Assembly (NCBI GenBank): GCA_026225945.1
Contig: JAMJFZ010001868.1
Location: forward strand, 4,690,001 to 4,754,000
Reading direction: 5' to 3'
DNA: 64,000 nt
DNA from: Cricetomys ansorgei
Lineage: Eukaryota > Chordata > Mammalia > Rodentia > Nesomyidae
A program made the translations under genes and the position numbers. Below, in pieces: positions 22,791 to 32,338 of the stretch. Under the pieces are notes generated by a model. The model worked only from the letters and a program-made list of their open reading frames with translations, was not told the origin of the DNA and searched no databases. Position 1 is the first letter of the stretch; the number at the start of each line of letters is the position of its first letter.

Positions 22791-24219
22791 GTCATGTTGT
22801 ATAATGGCCATTCAAAATGCAGTGTTGAAATGAATAAATGTTCAAATAATAAGACAATTCTGACAATAGGAGAAAGATTTTGAGATTGAGTAGAGGGATG
22901 ATAGATCAAATAACTCAGTTTTGATGGAGCAGTCTTGCAACAATAGAACTGGAGATCAGCGACCGGTTTGAAGAATTTTGCAGCAATGCACACAGGAAAT
23001 GTGGACGGCTAAAGTAATGACGTGCCAGTGTATGCAGGTGAATGTGAGATATTTATGAGGCAAGATTGCTTGACTGAAATTATTACACATAGGTAAATTA
23101 GAAAGAAGGAAGAAATTGGGAAATCTAGGTGATTGGCTAAGGGACTAAGTAGGGCTGGTAACTGTGAGAAGGAAGACCAGACAGGGAGTATTAAGGGTAA
23201 GGATAATTAATAGGGTCATTAATCTCTGAAATACTTCTAGACTATTCTGTTAAAAATATTGGAAACCTGTTGGAACTAGCAGTTCCGAATATAAATAGAA
23301 TAACATGAGAGTGGCTTCTTTGTGCACTATATGCTTTAATTTGCATATGAAATCAGGTCAACCAAGAAAAGAATGAAATGTGAAATCTTGAAGAATTTCT
23401 TTAAGGACTGAGATGGAGGTTTAGAAAAGGATACTGGACCTGAGCTTTCTTCCAACACATTATTCCTTTCTAAACACACCTTGTTCATTCACCTTGAACA
23501 TTCCTCAACATGTCCTGTATTGCCTTACATCACACATGCATACAGTCTCCTACTGAGGACAGTTTCTCTCTATTTTTTTTAATTTATTTTTTTCTCTCTG
23601 TTTTTTTTTAATATACTTTGTGAATATTTTAGTATAAACTTTTGAACTTTCTCAAACAGACTTTTCTTAGACTGTTTTCTGTGAGAGAAAACACATTTTT
23701 TGGTGTATTGCAAGATACCAATTAATATTTAATGAGTAGGTCTGTGCTAGACTACACGGATCTCACTGATTCTTCCCTCTTTCTTGTATTATGACCCTTT
23801 GACACATGCCTTACAATGCCTTCCTCACCAGATTCTGGGCTCAACCATGTGGCTGTCTTTGGTCAGTATTAGGTGGAGGAAATGTGCCTAATTCTCAAGG
23901 GAGACTTTGCATATTTCTTTGTTCTCCTTTGTTTCTGTGACGCTTCTGAGAATGACATGCCTGACTTTGCCACTAATAACAGGAAAAAGTTATGGAAAAT
24001 TTTGAGCCACTCGAATGCATCTGGTATAGAGACTGGATCTTCAAGCTTGATCTCATATGCCACTGAAATTGCTTTGTAATGCGCTGATGACAGCGAATCT
24101 ATTTCCCGAATATAAAGTAAGTTAGTTTCAAAGATATTTGATAAATACTTGTTCTTATCCTTTCTTCTTTGATACTACTTTAAACTTGCTCTTCTGTTTG
24201 CCTCTCTATCTATAGGCAT
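22791..24219. other. Unique DNA, nothing recognised
   Basis: T-rich runs near 23570-23610. Two overlapping opposite-strand frames of 64-68 codons (23869-24079) show no domain. No repeats were recognised. Confidence 0.35.
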
Positions 24220-24845
24220 CTTTTTCTACTGTTTTACCATTATGAAATTGTGATTCAAAAAGAAGATGTGTGTGTGTGTGTGTGTGTGTGTGTTTCAGTG
24301 AGTTTCGTGAGATACATATGCAATGAAAACATTAGTACAATCAAGACAATCAACACATCTACTACCCCTATTATTCCTGCCTGCATTAGCTTGTTTGTGG
24401 TAAGAGCTGGCCCTCTAACACATTTTTATGTGCTTGATATAGCACTGCTAATGTCAGAAACTATGTTTTAAAGACAGGTTTCTAGAATTTATCCATCTAG
24501 CATAACTTACTACACCAAATAAGTAGTAATTTCCCATTTCTTGTCCCCTTGTTCTTATATAAAATCACCATATAAGTAAACTTAGGTGCCATTTGTCCTT
24601 CTGTAACTGGATTACTGCACTTAGCTTATTTATATTGTTATATGTGGTAGAATTCCTATGTATGATTTTTGGGCTGAGTAGCATAAGTATGCTTATTAGC
24701 ATTTTCTTCGTCCATTCATCTGCCAATGTATACTCAAAATGTTTCCACATCTTGGCCTTTGTGAATAATGCCACGCTGAATGTGTAAGTACAAATGTAAC
24801 TTCAAGAATTCAGCTGTATTTCTTTTTGCTACACAGTAATCCTTG
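24220..24845 (-). mobile_element. Old L1M 3'UTR fragment, reversed
   Basis: The reverse complement of the L1 3'UTR is readable: 'gtaactggattactgcactt' with 'agcttatttatattgtt', then 'cgtccattcatctgccaatg' and 'ccacatcttggcctttgtg' with 'aataatgccacgctgaa'. The (TG)n at 24267-24293 lies inside it. The overlapping 64-73 codon frames are repeat translations. Confidence 0.65.
24267..24293 (+). repeat. (TG)n microsatellite
   Basis: Perfect array of about 13 units. Confidence 0.95.
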
Positions 24846-25790
24846 TATCTTCCTTGGAAGATTGGTTTCAGGACATGCTGAGATCCTAATAGACACTCAA
24901 GTTCCTTCTACAACATAGCATAGTATATGCATGTAACCTGCTATAATCTATGCAGCCCCTCCAATATAGCTTAAATCATTCTAGATTACTTATAACATTT
25001 AACATGTTATACATGTTAGGTAAGTGGGTGTTGTACTATGCAATTTAGGGAAAATAGTGATAAAGTTTTTGGTGCCAACTTGACTGGTTGGAAGGATGCC
25101 TAAAGAACAAATTTCTGAATGTCTGTGAGTCTCCAGATGTGATAAAGCTTTGGAGACCAGCGAATTAAGGTGTTCTGATTGTAAATGAAGGCTGCACTAT
25201 TTAAAATATTTGGAATTAAAAAAAGAAAGAAAGGAGAAACACTTTGTCTTGCTTTTGTTCTCTTTTCCCAAACGGCTGCATTTTTTTTGCTGATGTCACC
25301 CCTTATATAGCAGATTCCAAGTTTTTTAGACGTTAATGCAGAATTTTACTGGCCATCCTCCCTCCAGGGATATTTTCGGCTTAGGCCGTGTGCAGGGGCA
25401 GCACCATTAGATTCTGTCATTCTGAGGATTTTGCTTCTTGGTCTTGGCAGCTACTGAATGTGGTGGCTTTCTGGTAAGCTTATGGTGTTTATGGGACCAC
25501 TTGACCTATGTGATCATAGAGCCCATCTGATAAAGCTCTTTAAAACTTGTATTTATTCTACTTGTCTGAATAACCTAAATAACATCAGGGATAACGACAA
25601 GAAGAAAGCCTACATGTGCCAGAACAGATAATTCTTAAGGGCAGGTTGGTGTTATGTTTATCCCACTCTTAGTTGAATCTATGTACATAGAAATCCAACT
25701 GTATATCCGAAAATAATGTTACTAGATCATCTGTAACTGATTTTTGTAATTTAAAAATATTTTTAGCTATCTAAAAATGACTAATTTTTT
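24846..25790. other. Unique DNA, nothing recognised
   Basis: No credible coding frame or identifiable repeat. Confidence 0.35.
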
Positions 25791-25878
25791 ATCTATCTCT
25801 TGATCTATCACCTATCTTCTACCTAAGATCTATCTATTATCCATTATCTATTATCTATCTATCTTCTATCTATCTATT
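25791..25878 (+). repeat. Imperfect (TCTA)n microsatellite
   Basis: About 88 bp of interrupted TATC/TCTA units. It sits at the A-rich (here T-rich) end of the neighbouring reversed B3, a common origin for such arrays. Confidence 0.9.
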
Positions 25879-25884
25879 TATTGT

Positions 25885-26096
25885 GTGTGTGTATTGTGTG
25901 TTTGTCTATGTATCTGTGTGATACTATGAGCACATCTGTATGTAAGTGCCCGTGGAGGCACAAGAGAGTGTTGGATTTCTTGGAGCTGGAGTTATAGGCA
26001 GTTGTAGACTACTGGAAGAAGGTGCTTCGATCTGAACTCCAGTTATCCTGATTGAGCAGCAAGACCAATGAATTGTAGAGCAATCTCTCTGGTACC
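25885..26096 (-). mobile_element. B3 SINE, reversed
   Basis: The plus strand contains 'ttggagctggagttatagg' with 'cagttgtagact' and ends 'agcaatctctctggtacc'. This is the reverse complement of a B2/B3-type SINE whose 5' end is the tRNA-like promoter. Diverged. Confidence 0.75.
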
Positions 26097-26159
26097 AAAT
26101 AATATTTGTAATTTTTGAGGATAAGTTTTTTTTCCAGAAAACATCAGGAGATAGATTCT

Positions 26160-26700
26160 GAACTTTGGTTTTGGTAATTACTTTTTGCTTATGTTTCCTA
26201 AAACATAGGCTATAGCAGCAAAAATCAACAAGTAAAACTTCACTAAAGTGACAAGCTCTACACAGTCAAGGCAACAACCAAGGAAGCGGAAGAGACAACT
26301 TGTAGAATAGGGGGGAGGGGGCACGAGCATTTTTGTAAAGGATATATATCTTAATGTTCAACGTATATAAGAAAACCATGAAACTCAATAGCAGAAAATC
26401 AAATAACCTCACTAAAAATGGGCAAAGGGCATGCACTGATAATTCTCTAGAAGACACATAGTGGTGATGAAAAAAGTGTATGAAAACATGCTTAAATCAG
26501 TATCTTTATCAGCAGTGAATTGCAAATAAAGCAGCAGTGAGCTTTCACTTTACATTTGTTAAGACATTAAAACAAGGCAGGAATATCAATGACAAAAGAC
26601 AATAGGTATTTTGAGATGTCTGTTTCTTAATAAAGATTGAAAGGGACTCTTAAATTTAAGGGAAAAATAGATAAACTTAGTGTCAAAGGATGGGATTACT
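26160..26700 (+). mobile_element. Old L1M ORF2-end and 3'UTR fragment, forward
   Basis: Ordered landmarks of the L1 ORF2 3' end: 'cacagtcaaggcaacaacca', 'gaagagacaacttgtagaat', 'gaaactcaatagcagaaaat', 'aaaatgggcaaagggcatg', 'gaattgcaaataaagcagca'. Stops interrupt every frame; it encodes no functional reverse transcriptase. The minus frame at 26266-26457 is an artefact. Confidence 0.75.
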
Positions 26701-26734
26701 TCTTCAACACTCTAGGAACAAAAGTATTATTTTT

Positions 26735-27115
26735 TTCATTTTTATTAGTTCTTTGAGGTTGTCCTATAATATATTTTAATCATATTCATGCCCCTGTCCC
26801 CAGCCCTTTCCTGATCAATTCTCCATCCCTATATACCCAATTTTGTGTCCTCCTTAATGAGAAAAACCTATCAAGTACAGCTGATGCTGTCCACACTTGG
26901 ATGTGTGGCCTTCCTGAGGAGTATGGTTAAATCACCAGAAGCACACCCTTGAAGATCCTGACTCTCTACCAGCAGCTACCAGTGGCCAATAGCTGCTCCT
27001 TGGCAAAGGGAGGGTCTTCATGCCCAGCTCCTCTCTTCATGCTTTTTTTGTTGTTGCTGCCTGACTTGAGCTGTATAGGCATTGTGCATACTGTGTCAAT
27101 GGCTGTTCAGCTATG
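26735..27115 (-). mobile_element. Rodent L1 3'UTR fragment, reversed
   Basis: The order 'ttattagttctttgaggttg', 'ttggatgtgtggccttcctg', 'cagtggccaatagctgctcc' matches a common rodent L1 (Lx-like) 3'UTR read in reverse, related to 10655-11115. The 92-codon frame at 26949-27227 overlaps it and is not a gene. Confidence 0.6.
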
Positions 27116-27459
27116 GAGGTGGGTACCGTTCAGCTACATGGTAAAGAACTGGGAGCGGAAGTCTTCAGAGAAAGAATGTAAAAGTTCAGAATGTCAGGGA
27201 TCATGTTTAGGTTTTTGGCCAGTATGAGAAAGGAAAAAAATATAGAAGGGAAGGGAAAAAAAGGAAAGTTATATTACATTTTCTGAACTCAAACTTGGAA
27301 AATTGCATGCGGCTAACCATGAAGGCTCCTTAGGTGGCTACAGAGGGTACAGGCTTCTGGGAAGCATAAATACATTATTGCATCAGGACAATAATTATTC
27401 CTTCCATCTTCTTAGTGTGCTCTCTTATGAGTCAAATTTCCTGTGTTGCTGGTCTCACA
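27116..27459. other. Unique DNA, nothing recognised
   Basis: Includes a 74-codon frame (27303-27527) without recognisable domains. Confidence 0.35.
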
Positions 27460-27846
27460 GCCAGGTAGTTGAGAGTCATGAGAGATCATGTCTTCATCCA
27501 GGGCTAGAGATAACCTCATTCTGTTGACCAGGACGTCTAAGGGGAGGCAGTTGTGGTGTTTCCCTTTCTCTTAAGGGAATGGGAGATGGATTTCATAGCT
27601 GATTATGAAGGAGGGATTCATCCTTAATAGATTTCAAGTCTGGTAATGCAAGTCTAGAGAACTAACAAGAGGCCCTAATCACATTCACTAGCTTCCCCCC
27701 TGACCTCTAGTTCCCAGTCCTTCGATCAGAGTTCCCAGTCCTTTGATCTCAACAAAGTTTAATTCATTCTCCTTTCCCTTTTGCAGTAGTCCTGAGTAAA
27801 GTCTTTCTTTCCTGTTTAAGTCTGATTGGAGCAATTTTTCTTTGCA
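27460..27846 (+). mobile_element. Possible ERVL-type LTR 3' part
   Basis: 'gagtaaagtctttctttcc' followed by 'gagcaatttttctttgca' resembles the 3' end of an ERVL (MT2-like) LTR, with CA as its last bases. The left edge and TSD could not be found, so this is tentative. It contains the 21-bp tandem duplication at 27709-27750. Confidence 0.35.
27709..27750 (+). repeat. 21-bp tandem duplication
   Basis: 'agttcccagtccttcgatc' repeats immediately as 'agttcccagtcctttgatc'. There are two 21-bp units with three mismatches. Confidence 0.9.
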
Positions 27847-28263
27847 AATGAAAAACAATTTCAATCAGAGATTAATTAGAAACTAATCAAACCCTGGATG
27901 TATACTCATTTTTAAGATTATTGTAATCAGATCCAACGTGAAGAGTAAAATGGAAACTATTTCATGCAAATTCTTCTCCAAGAGACCTTCTGCGTCGGTT
28001 TCCTATTACTTCCATTTCTCTAGATGGTTTTATGTTGAGCCATTTCTGAACACATTAAATTGGCACTTTAAGATTTTGAAAGTATATATTATTTTAGGGA
28101 ATTAACTTTCTTTTTCTTTTAATTCAACCTTTAAAATTTTACTAATATTGAAGTAACATTATCAGTTCAGAGGTTTATTATGTTAAAAAAGTGAGATACA
28201 GGGATTTTCTCCAATGTGGCTCTGACAAGAAGACTCTAACATAAAAGTCCCCTTCTGCTATTG
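27847..28263. other. Unique AT-rich DNA
   Basis: No feature recognised. Confidence 0.4.
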
Positions 28264-28328
28264 CTCCTCCTCCTCCTCCTCCTCCTCCTCCTCCTCCTCC
28301 TCCTCCTCCTCCTCCTCCTCCTCCTCCT
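28264..28328 (+). repeat. (CTC)n trinucleotide array, about 21 units
   Basis: Sixty-five bases of perfect CTC/GAG. On the minus strand it reads as a run of arginines (the 61-codon frame at 28236-28421), which is an artefact of the array and not a protein. Confidence 0.97.
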
Positions 28329-29412
28329 TGTCATACAGTATTCCAGAGATGAAATTTTTGGGGTAGGCAATTTTATTCCCTTAATGTGATTTCTTTTATA
28401 GATACTGAAGTTAATCATCATTTGGAAAATAATATCAGAGCAACCATCTTTCCTAACTTTTGGAAATATCCAGGGTTTGGGGAAGAAAATCTGAGATCAT
28501 CAAAAGCCTTTGAAATGTTTTTATTATTCTAACTCACTTGGGGGTAGCCTCAGTTTCTATGGGTCTCTAAATAGTTGCCTTTTTTGAGGCCAGTGACTGC
28601 TTTCTTCCGTGTGAGGAAATGTGTGCAAGTTTTCTGAGTGTAAATCAGAGTGGAGGAGAAATAGAGTTGAAAGAGAATTTGCCTTTCTGAGACAGAAAGG
28701 ACGTTTACGTTATGAGATATTAGCTCTTTTTAGGCTGAAATATCTGAAAGCATGTTTCCTCTCTTATAAACACACTGACAGTGCCAACGTCAGGGCCTTG
28801 GGTACCCGTGCTTTGAACACCTTTAGTACTTCTTATTCAGTGGTTACTACGCTGCATGTCTCACAGTGATTCTTGTTCTGATTGGTCAGGCTGAAATAAT
28901 AATTTGAGATTCTTGACAATCACAAATCTAATGTATGATAGAAAGGAGCTATTTTACCACAGCATGTTTTAAAATATTTTCCCCTGTGGTTGTAGTGAGC
29001 TAGGATGAAGGTACTCTGAAGGTATCACAAACATAGGGCAAAATGTTTCTCAGATCGCTCAGAGTCGGGGAGGTGAAGAAGTCTTGGAGAAGGTGATTAC
29101 TCAGCAGTAAAATTTTAATGAAACTACCTCCATGGGAGGCAGCCAAATCCAATCTGTTAGCTTTCCTTCAGTGGCTTCAGCAGGTGGCACTAGTGTGCCT
29201 TTAATGACATTCAGTACAAAAGCAGGGAATAAGTGGGCTAAAGTTCTGCTCTTTCACATCCCAGAGCAGGAGCAGTTAAGTAGGAAACTAAGGATCATAT
29301 CCATTTACAGATATGTATAGACATATGGATAGGTTTTCTATTGTTGTAATCATGAAAGAGTTCATGCAAAACCTGCCTAACAATCAAAAGATGTATTTGA
29401 AATGACCCAGTG
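28329..29412. other. Unique DNA, nothing recognised
   Basis: Contains an 82-codon frame (28621-28869) and a 62-codon frame (29132-29320) without recognisable domains. No repeats were identified. Confidence 0.35.
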
Positions 29413-29472
29413 TGTGGACGCCCGCCTCGCCTGCAAGGAAGACGCCGCACACAGGATTCTTCTGGTTCATGC

Positions 29473-29478
29473 TTTATT
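29473..29478 (-). terminator. LTR polyadenylation signal AATAAA
   Basis: AATAAA on the minus strand, about 65 bp downstream of the TATA box. This places the end of R a little further on, with U5 as roughly the last 40 bp. Confidence 0.75.
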
Positions 29479-29536
29479 GAGGACAGCCGTTCAATTAAGT
29501 GTTGAGAGCAAAGACCCTGATTGCAAAAGGCACCCT

Positions 29537-29546
29537 GCTTATATAG
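29537..29546 (-). promoter_or_regulatory. LTR TATA box
   Basis: Minus-strand CTATATAAGC. A CCAAT box (29573-29577, in TATCCAATCA) lies about 30 bp upstream, so the core U3 promoter looks intact. Activity is not known. Confidence 0.75.
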
Positions 29547-29651
29547 AGCATAGGGCTACGTGACCGTCAATGATTGGATACTCGTCCAGACCCTCATTAG
29601 CATGGAGGGAGGTGGCAAGGACTGCTCTCCTGCGCCTGCGCTGTAACTTGT

Positions 29652-29689
29652 TTACTCCAAATGCAAGCAATTACTCCAAATGCGAGCAA
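29652..29689 (-). repeat. 19-bp direct duplication in LTR U3
   Basis: 'ttactccaaatgcaagcaa' is followed at once by the same 19 bases with one change (a to g). It lies upstream of the TATA and CCAAT boxes in the enhancer part of U3. 'tgcgcctgcgct', an NRF1-like palindrome, lies next to it at 29631-29642. Confidence 0.9.
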
Positions 29690-29712
29690 GAAGAACCTGG
29701 AAGCAGGAAACC

Positions 29713-29724
29713 GGCGCCATCTTG
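29713..29724 (-). promoter_or_regulatory. YY1-type motif in LTR
   Basis: Minus-strand CAAGATGGCGCC contains the AAGATGGC core bound by YY1, a feature known near the 5' end of IAP LTRs. Binding here is inferred. Confidence 0.6.
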
Positions 29725-29898
29725 TAATGGCGTTTCAACTCGGCTCCCAACACCAGTGTAAGATTAAAACTGTTTCCTCAGGTTTCCTAGATTTTAAGTT
29801 CTAGAGAAATTCACTCGACAAAGGCTGCTTTGCTTTGTCAATGGATCATTAAGAACAATGGCACTGTGCTGCAGACCGGTGTGCCTTGTACAGTGTGG

Positions 29899-29993
29899 AT
29901 TTGATTCAGCATACAGGAGCAGGTCCTGGGAATCTGAATTCCTGACATGTGTCTTAATTATGAGGGTCCTCAGGTCACACTTCAGTAGCAAGG
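29899..29993 (+). mobile_element. MER5A-like hAT-Charlie fragment
   Basis: 'tttgattcagcatacaggag', 'cctgggaatctgaattcctg' and 'cacacttcagtagcaagg' follow the order of the 3' half of MER5A. Ancient and lacking intact inverted termini. Two overlapping frames here are artefacts. Confidence 0.6.
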
Positions 29994-29999
29994 CTAGGA

Positions 30000-31244
30000 A
30001 ATACTTCGTATCAGACCTACCTTCAACTCCTGTCAGGATTCCTTAACTGTGACCTTGGCAAGGTCATTTGATGACTGATTCTGCAGTTTTGAACCCAGTA
30101 GAAAAAAAAAGGTATCTTGAGCCTCTCTATTAGCATTTTTATGCACGGTAATCATCTCAGAATCCTATAAATTCTGGTTTATCTTTTTATTTTAATTCAC
30201 AAATATTTTAAATAGGGCCTAGAAGGAGTGTTTCTTGCTTTTGCAGGGACACAAGGTCAGTTCCTCCACGTGGTGTAGCTGAGAGAGGCCTGTAGTATTG
30301 GAGGGGTTGACACCACTGCCCTCTGTGGGCACCTTTATAATCGTGAGCACTTTGTAATTAATGCCTCTTCCTGCACTAACTTAGACAAAATTAAAATAAT
30401 CAAAATGCATCTTAAAAATTTAAAACAATTGTTTTAATTTTTCTTTAATTTTGGATCACCTACCAAAGAAAATATTGTGCCTTGTGCGTTTTCAGATGAT
30501 TTTTAAATTGAACCTACTTACTTCAAATTTTTTGGCAATGGTTGACACACCAAGTAACATTTTAATTCATTTAGATTTTAGCTTGTGGCTTGACTATTAA
30601 CCTCAAAGTGGATATTAAAAGACAAGTGAATAAAACATACGATATCCAAACAAGAGAATTGACAACAAACCTAAAATCTGGTGGAAACATTCCACTGACT
30701 GAGAGAAAAAAAGAGGAAAAAGTTCTAAATCACTTAATTACGTAATGGTGACGGAATAATCCCATTCCAGGGGGAATTGAGAGTACATCTGTGAATCATT
30801 TCATTCTGTGACCTGAAAAATAAATTCATATATCCTAAGGATATAGGGTAGACTGCCTAGCTCCTTTTAGTACCAACAGAGTTAGCCTGAAGTAACACAG
30901 GCCTTTCTCAGGTCATAGGCCTCGCTGATATACATGGTTTCTTGTTGACCATAGTAAAGCTTTGCTACCACATACAGTTTGTCCATCTGTGTCTCAGCAG
31001 TACACCACAACTTTCAGCAGTTTTATGAGATTGGGCGCTTGCTACTTTTGTAATTAATGCCTAAGTGTTCAGTAGCCGAACATTTTGAATAAATGACTTT
31101 TTGGATGTGCAGGCAATTGAAGCAGGATATATGAGTTTGCATACAGAGGTGGTACATTGAGGTGTTCAGTCAGTAAAATAAATGATCTTTCTTTCCTTAG
31201 TGCTAACTTTGGAATACCACCATTGCATGTCTTCTTTCATCTCC
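30000..31244. other. Unique AT-rich DNA, nothing firmly recognised
   Basis: A MIR-like 'aactgtgaccttggcaagg' lies near 30045-30065 but is too short to call. No gene was seen. Confidence 0.35.
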
Positions 31245-31400
31245 AGAGTTAAGTAAGCAGAGTGTGGGTAAGTCCGTTAACCTTTCTGAGTTTCAGTGTC
31301 TTCATGAGTAAAATGCACGTCTATAGAATCTTACTCTGTAGGGTCATTGAGACAGTGAGGTTTAATGCATGAGAAGACAGTTTGGAACTATGCTAAATTA
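31245..31400 (+). mobile_element. MIR SINE
   Basis: 'gggtaagtccgttaaccttt', 'ctgagtttcagtgtcttcat', 'gagtaaaatgcacg' and 'actctgtagggtcattgaga' are in MIR order. Diverged and with unclear ends. Confidence 0.75.
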
Positions 31401-32282
31401 CCAATGCATGCTGCCTGCAGGCATTTGTCTTGAATTTTAGGGTATGTTATGTTGGATAGAAGAAATGGCTTGTAGGTCATTCTCTGAACTCTTTAGTTGT
31501 TGTTGCTTTGGGTTTTTATTGATAGTCAGAATTAACTTTCAACTGTTAGTGAAATTTTACTTGTTTCAAAACAATAATTTCTTGTAGTAAAAGTTTGGTG
31601 AAGCTTTATTCTCAATATGAGTGATGTTAATTGATTATTCTATGTCCTTGGGCAATTTTGTAAGTATTTAAATATGTTAGAAAATTAATAATATCAATAA
31701 TGTGCAGTTTTTCTTACAAAAACAGCCATCATCTCTTACATTTTTCACATTAACTTTAAAAAAAAATGAAGCTTTCTAAAGATGCATTGTCTTAAAAGTG
31801 AACGGAAATGTTCCAACTCAGTCGTGCACAGAGTCTGCAGGCGCCTTGCGCTTTGGTAACAGGATCATCAGTAAGACTTCCAGCCAATTCCCAGTGTTGG
31901 TCTTCGATGTCCTCAGATTTTCCCAGGTGATGAATTAGGTTGAAAGTGCTAGCAACTATAATTGTAGTTTTAATAAATAAAAATCATGGATAAGAAACTT
32001 TGAAAAATGTTGCATCTGCACCAGCATGTGCTGATATTTTGTTTCTATTTCCTAAACAATGTAATCTGACCACTATTTAATGATATCCATATTGTATTCA
32101 GTGTCATAAAAAATCTTAAGGTGTTTTAGAGTTTCTGAGAGGATTATATGGGTAGTACTATACCATTTTTATATAAGTGACTTGGGAACTTTAGATCTTG
32201 GTGTTTGAGAACCATCCTGGAGCAAAAACATGGCAAGAAAAATACACATGTATGTGTTTTCTTTACACACACACAGATAGAG

Positions 32283-32283
<1 letters not shown>
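31401..32283. other. Unique DNA, nothing recognised
   Basis: AT-rich; no repeat or credible frame. Confidence 0.4.
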
Positions 32284-32318
<35 letters not shown>

Positions 32319-32338
32319 TAGAGAGAGAGAGAGAGAGA
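32284..32338 (+). repeat. Compound (TG)n-(GA)n microsatellite
   Basis: (TG)n at 32284-32317 is followed directly by (GA)n at 32320-32338. Confidence 0.95.

Larger units (their letters stand above)
29413..29752 (-). mobile_element. IAP-like ERVK solo LTR, reversed, with 6-bp TSD
   Basis: A 340-bp LTR lies in minus orientation. Read on the minus strand it starts TGTTGGGAGCCG and ends GGCGTCCACA, so it has TG...CA ends. The 6-bp ccagtg flanks it on both sides (29407-29412 and 29753-29758), a perfect TSD of the length used by class II/ERVK elements. The start, the 'ttacaagatggcgcc' block and the tail near 'agaagaatcctg' resemble rodent IAP LTRs. CCAAT box, TATA box and AATAAA lie in the right order and spacing. 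It keeps many CpGs in a CpG-poor region, which suggests a recent insertion. No internal gag, pol or env sequence adjoins it, so it is a solo LTR, presumably formed by LTR-LTR recombination. The 63-codon frame across it is not a gene. Confidence 0.9.

Noticed and set aside
26160..26700. Reverse-transcriptase gene remnant that might still be coding
   Set aside because: Every frame is interrupted; it is an old L1 ORF2-end and 3'UTR fragment.
28236..28421. Arginine-rich minus-strand peptide
   Set aside because: The arginine run is the GAG reading of the CTC array.
29413..29752. CpG-island promoter of a host gene
   Set aside because: TG...CA ends, the 6-bp TSD and the IAP-like layout show it is a retroviral LTR.
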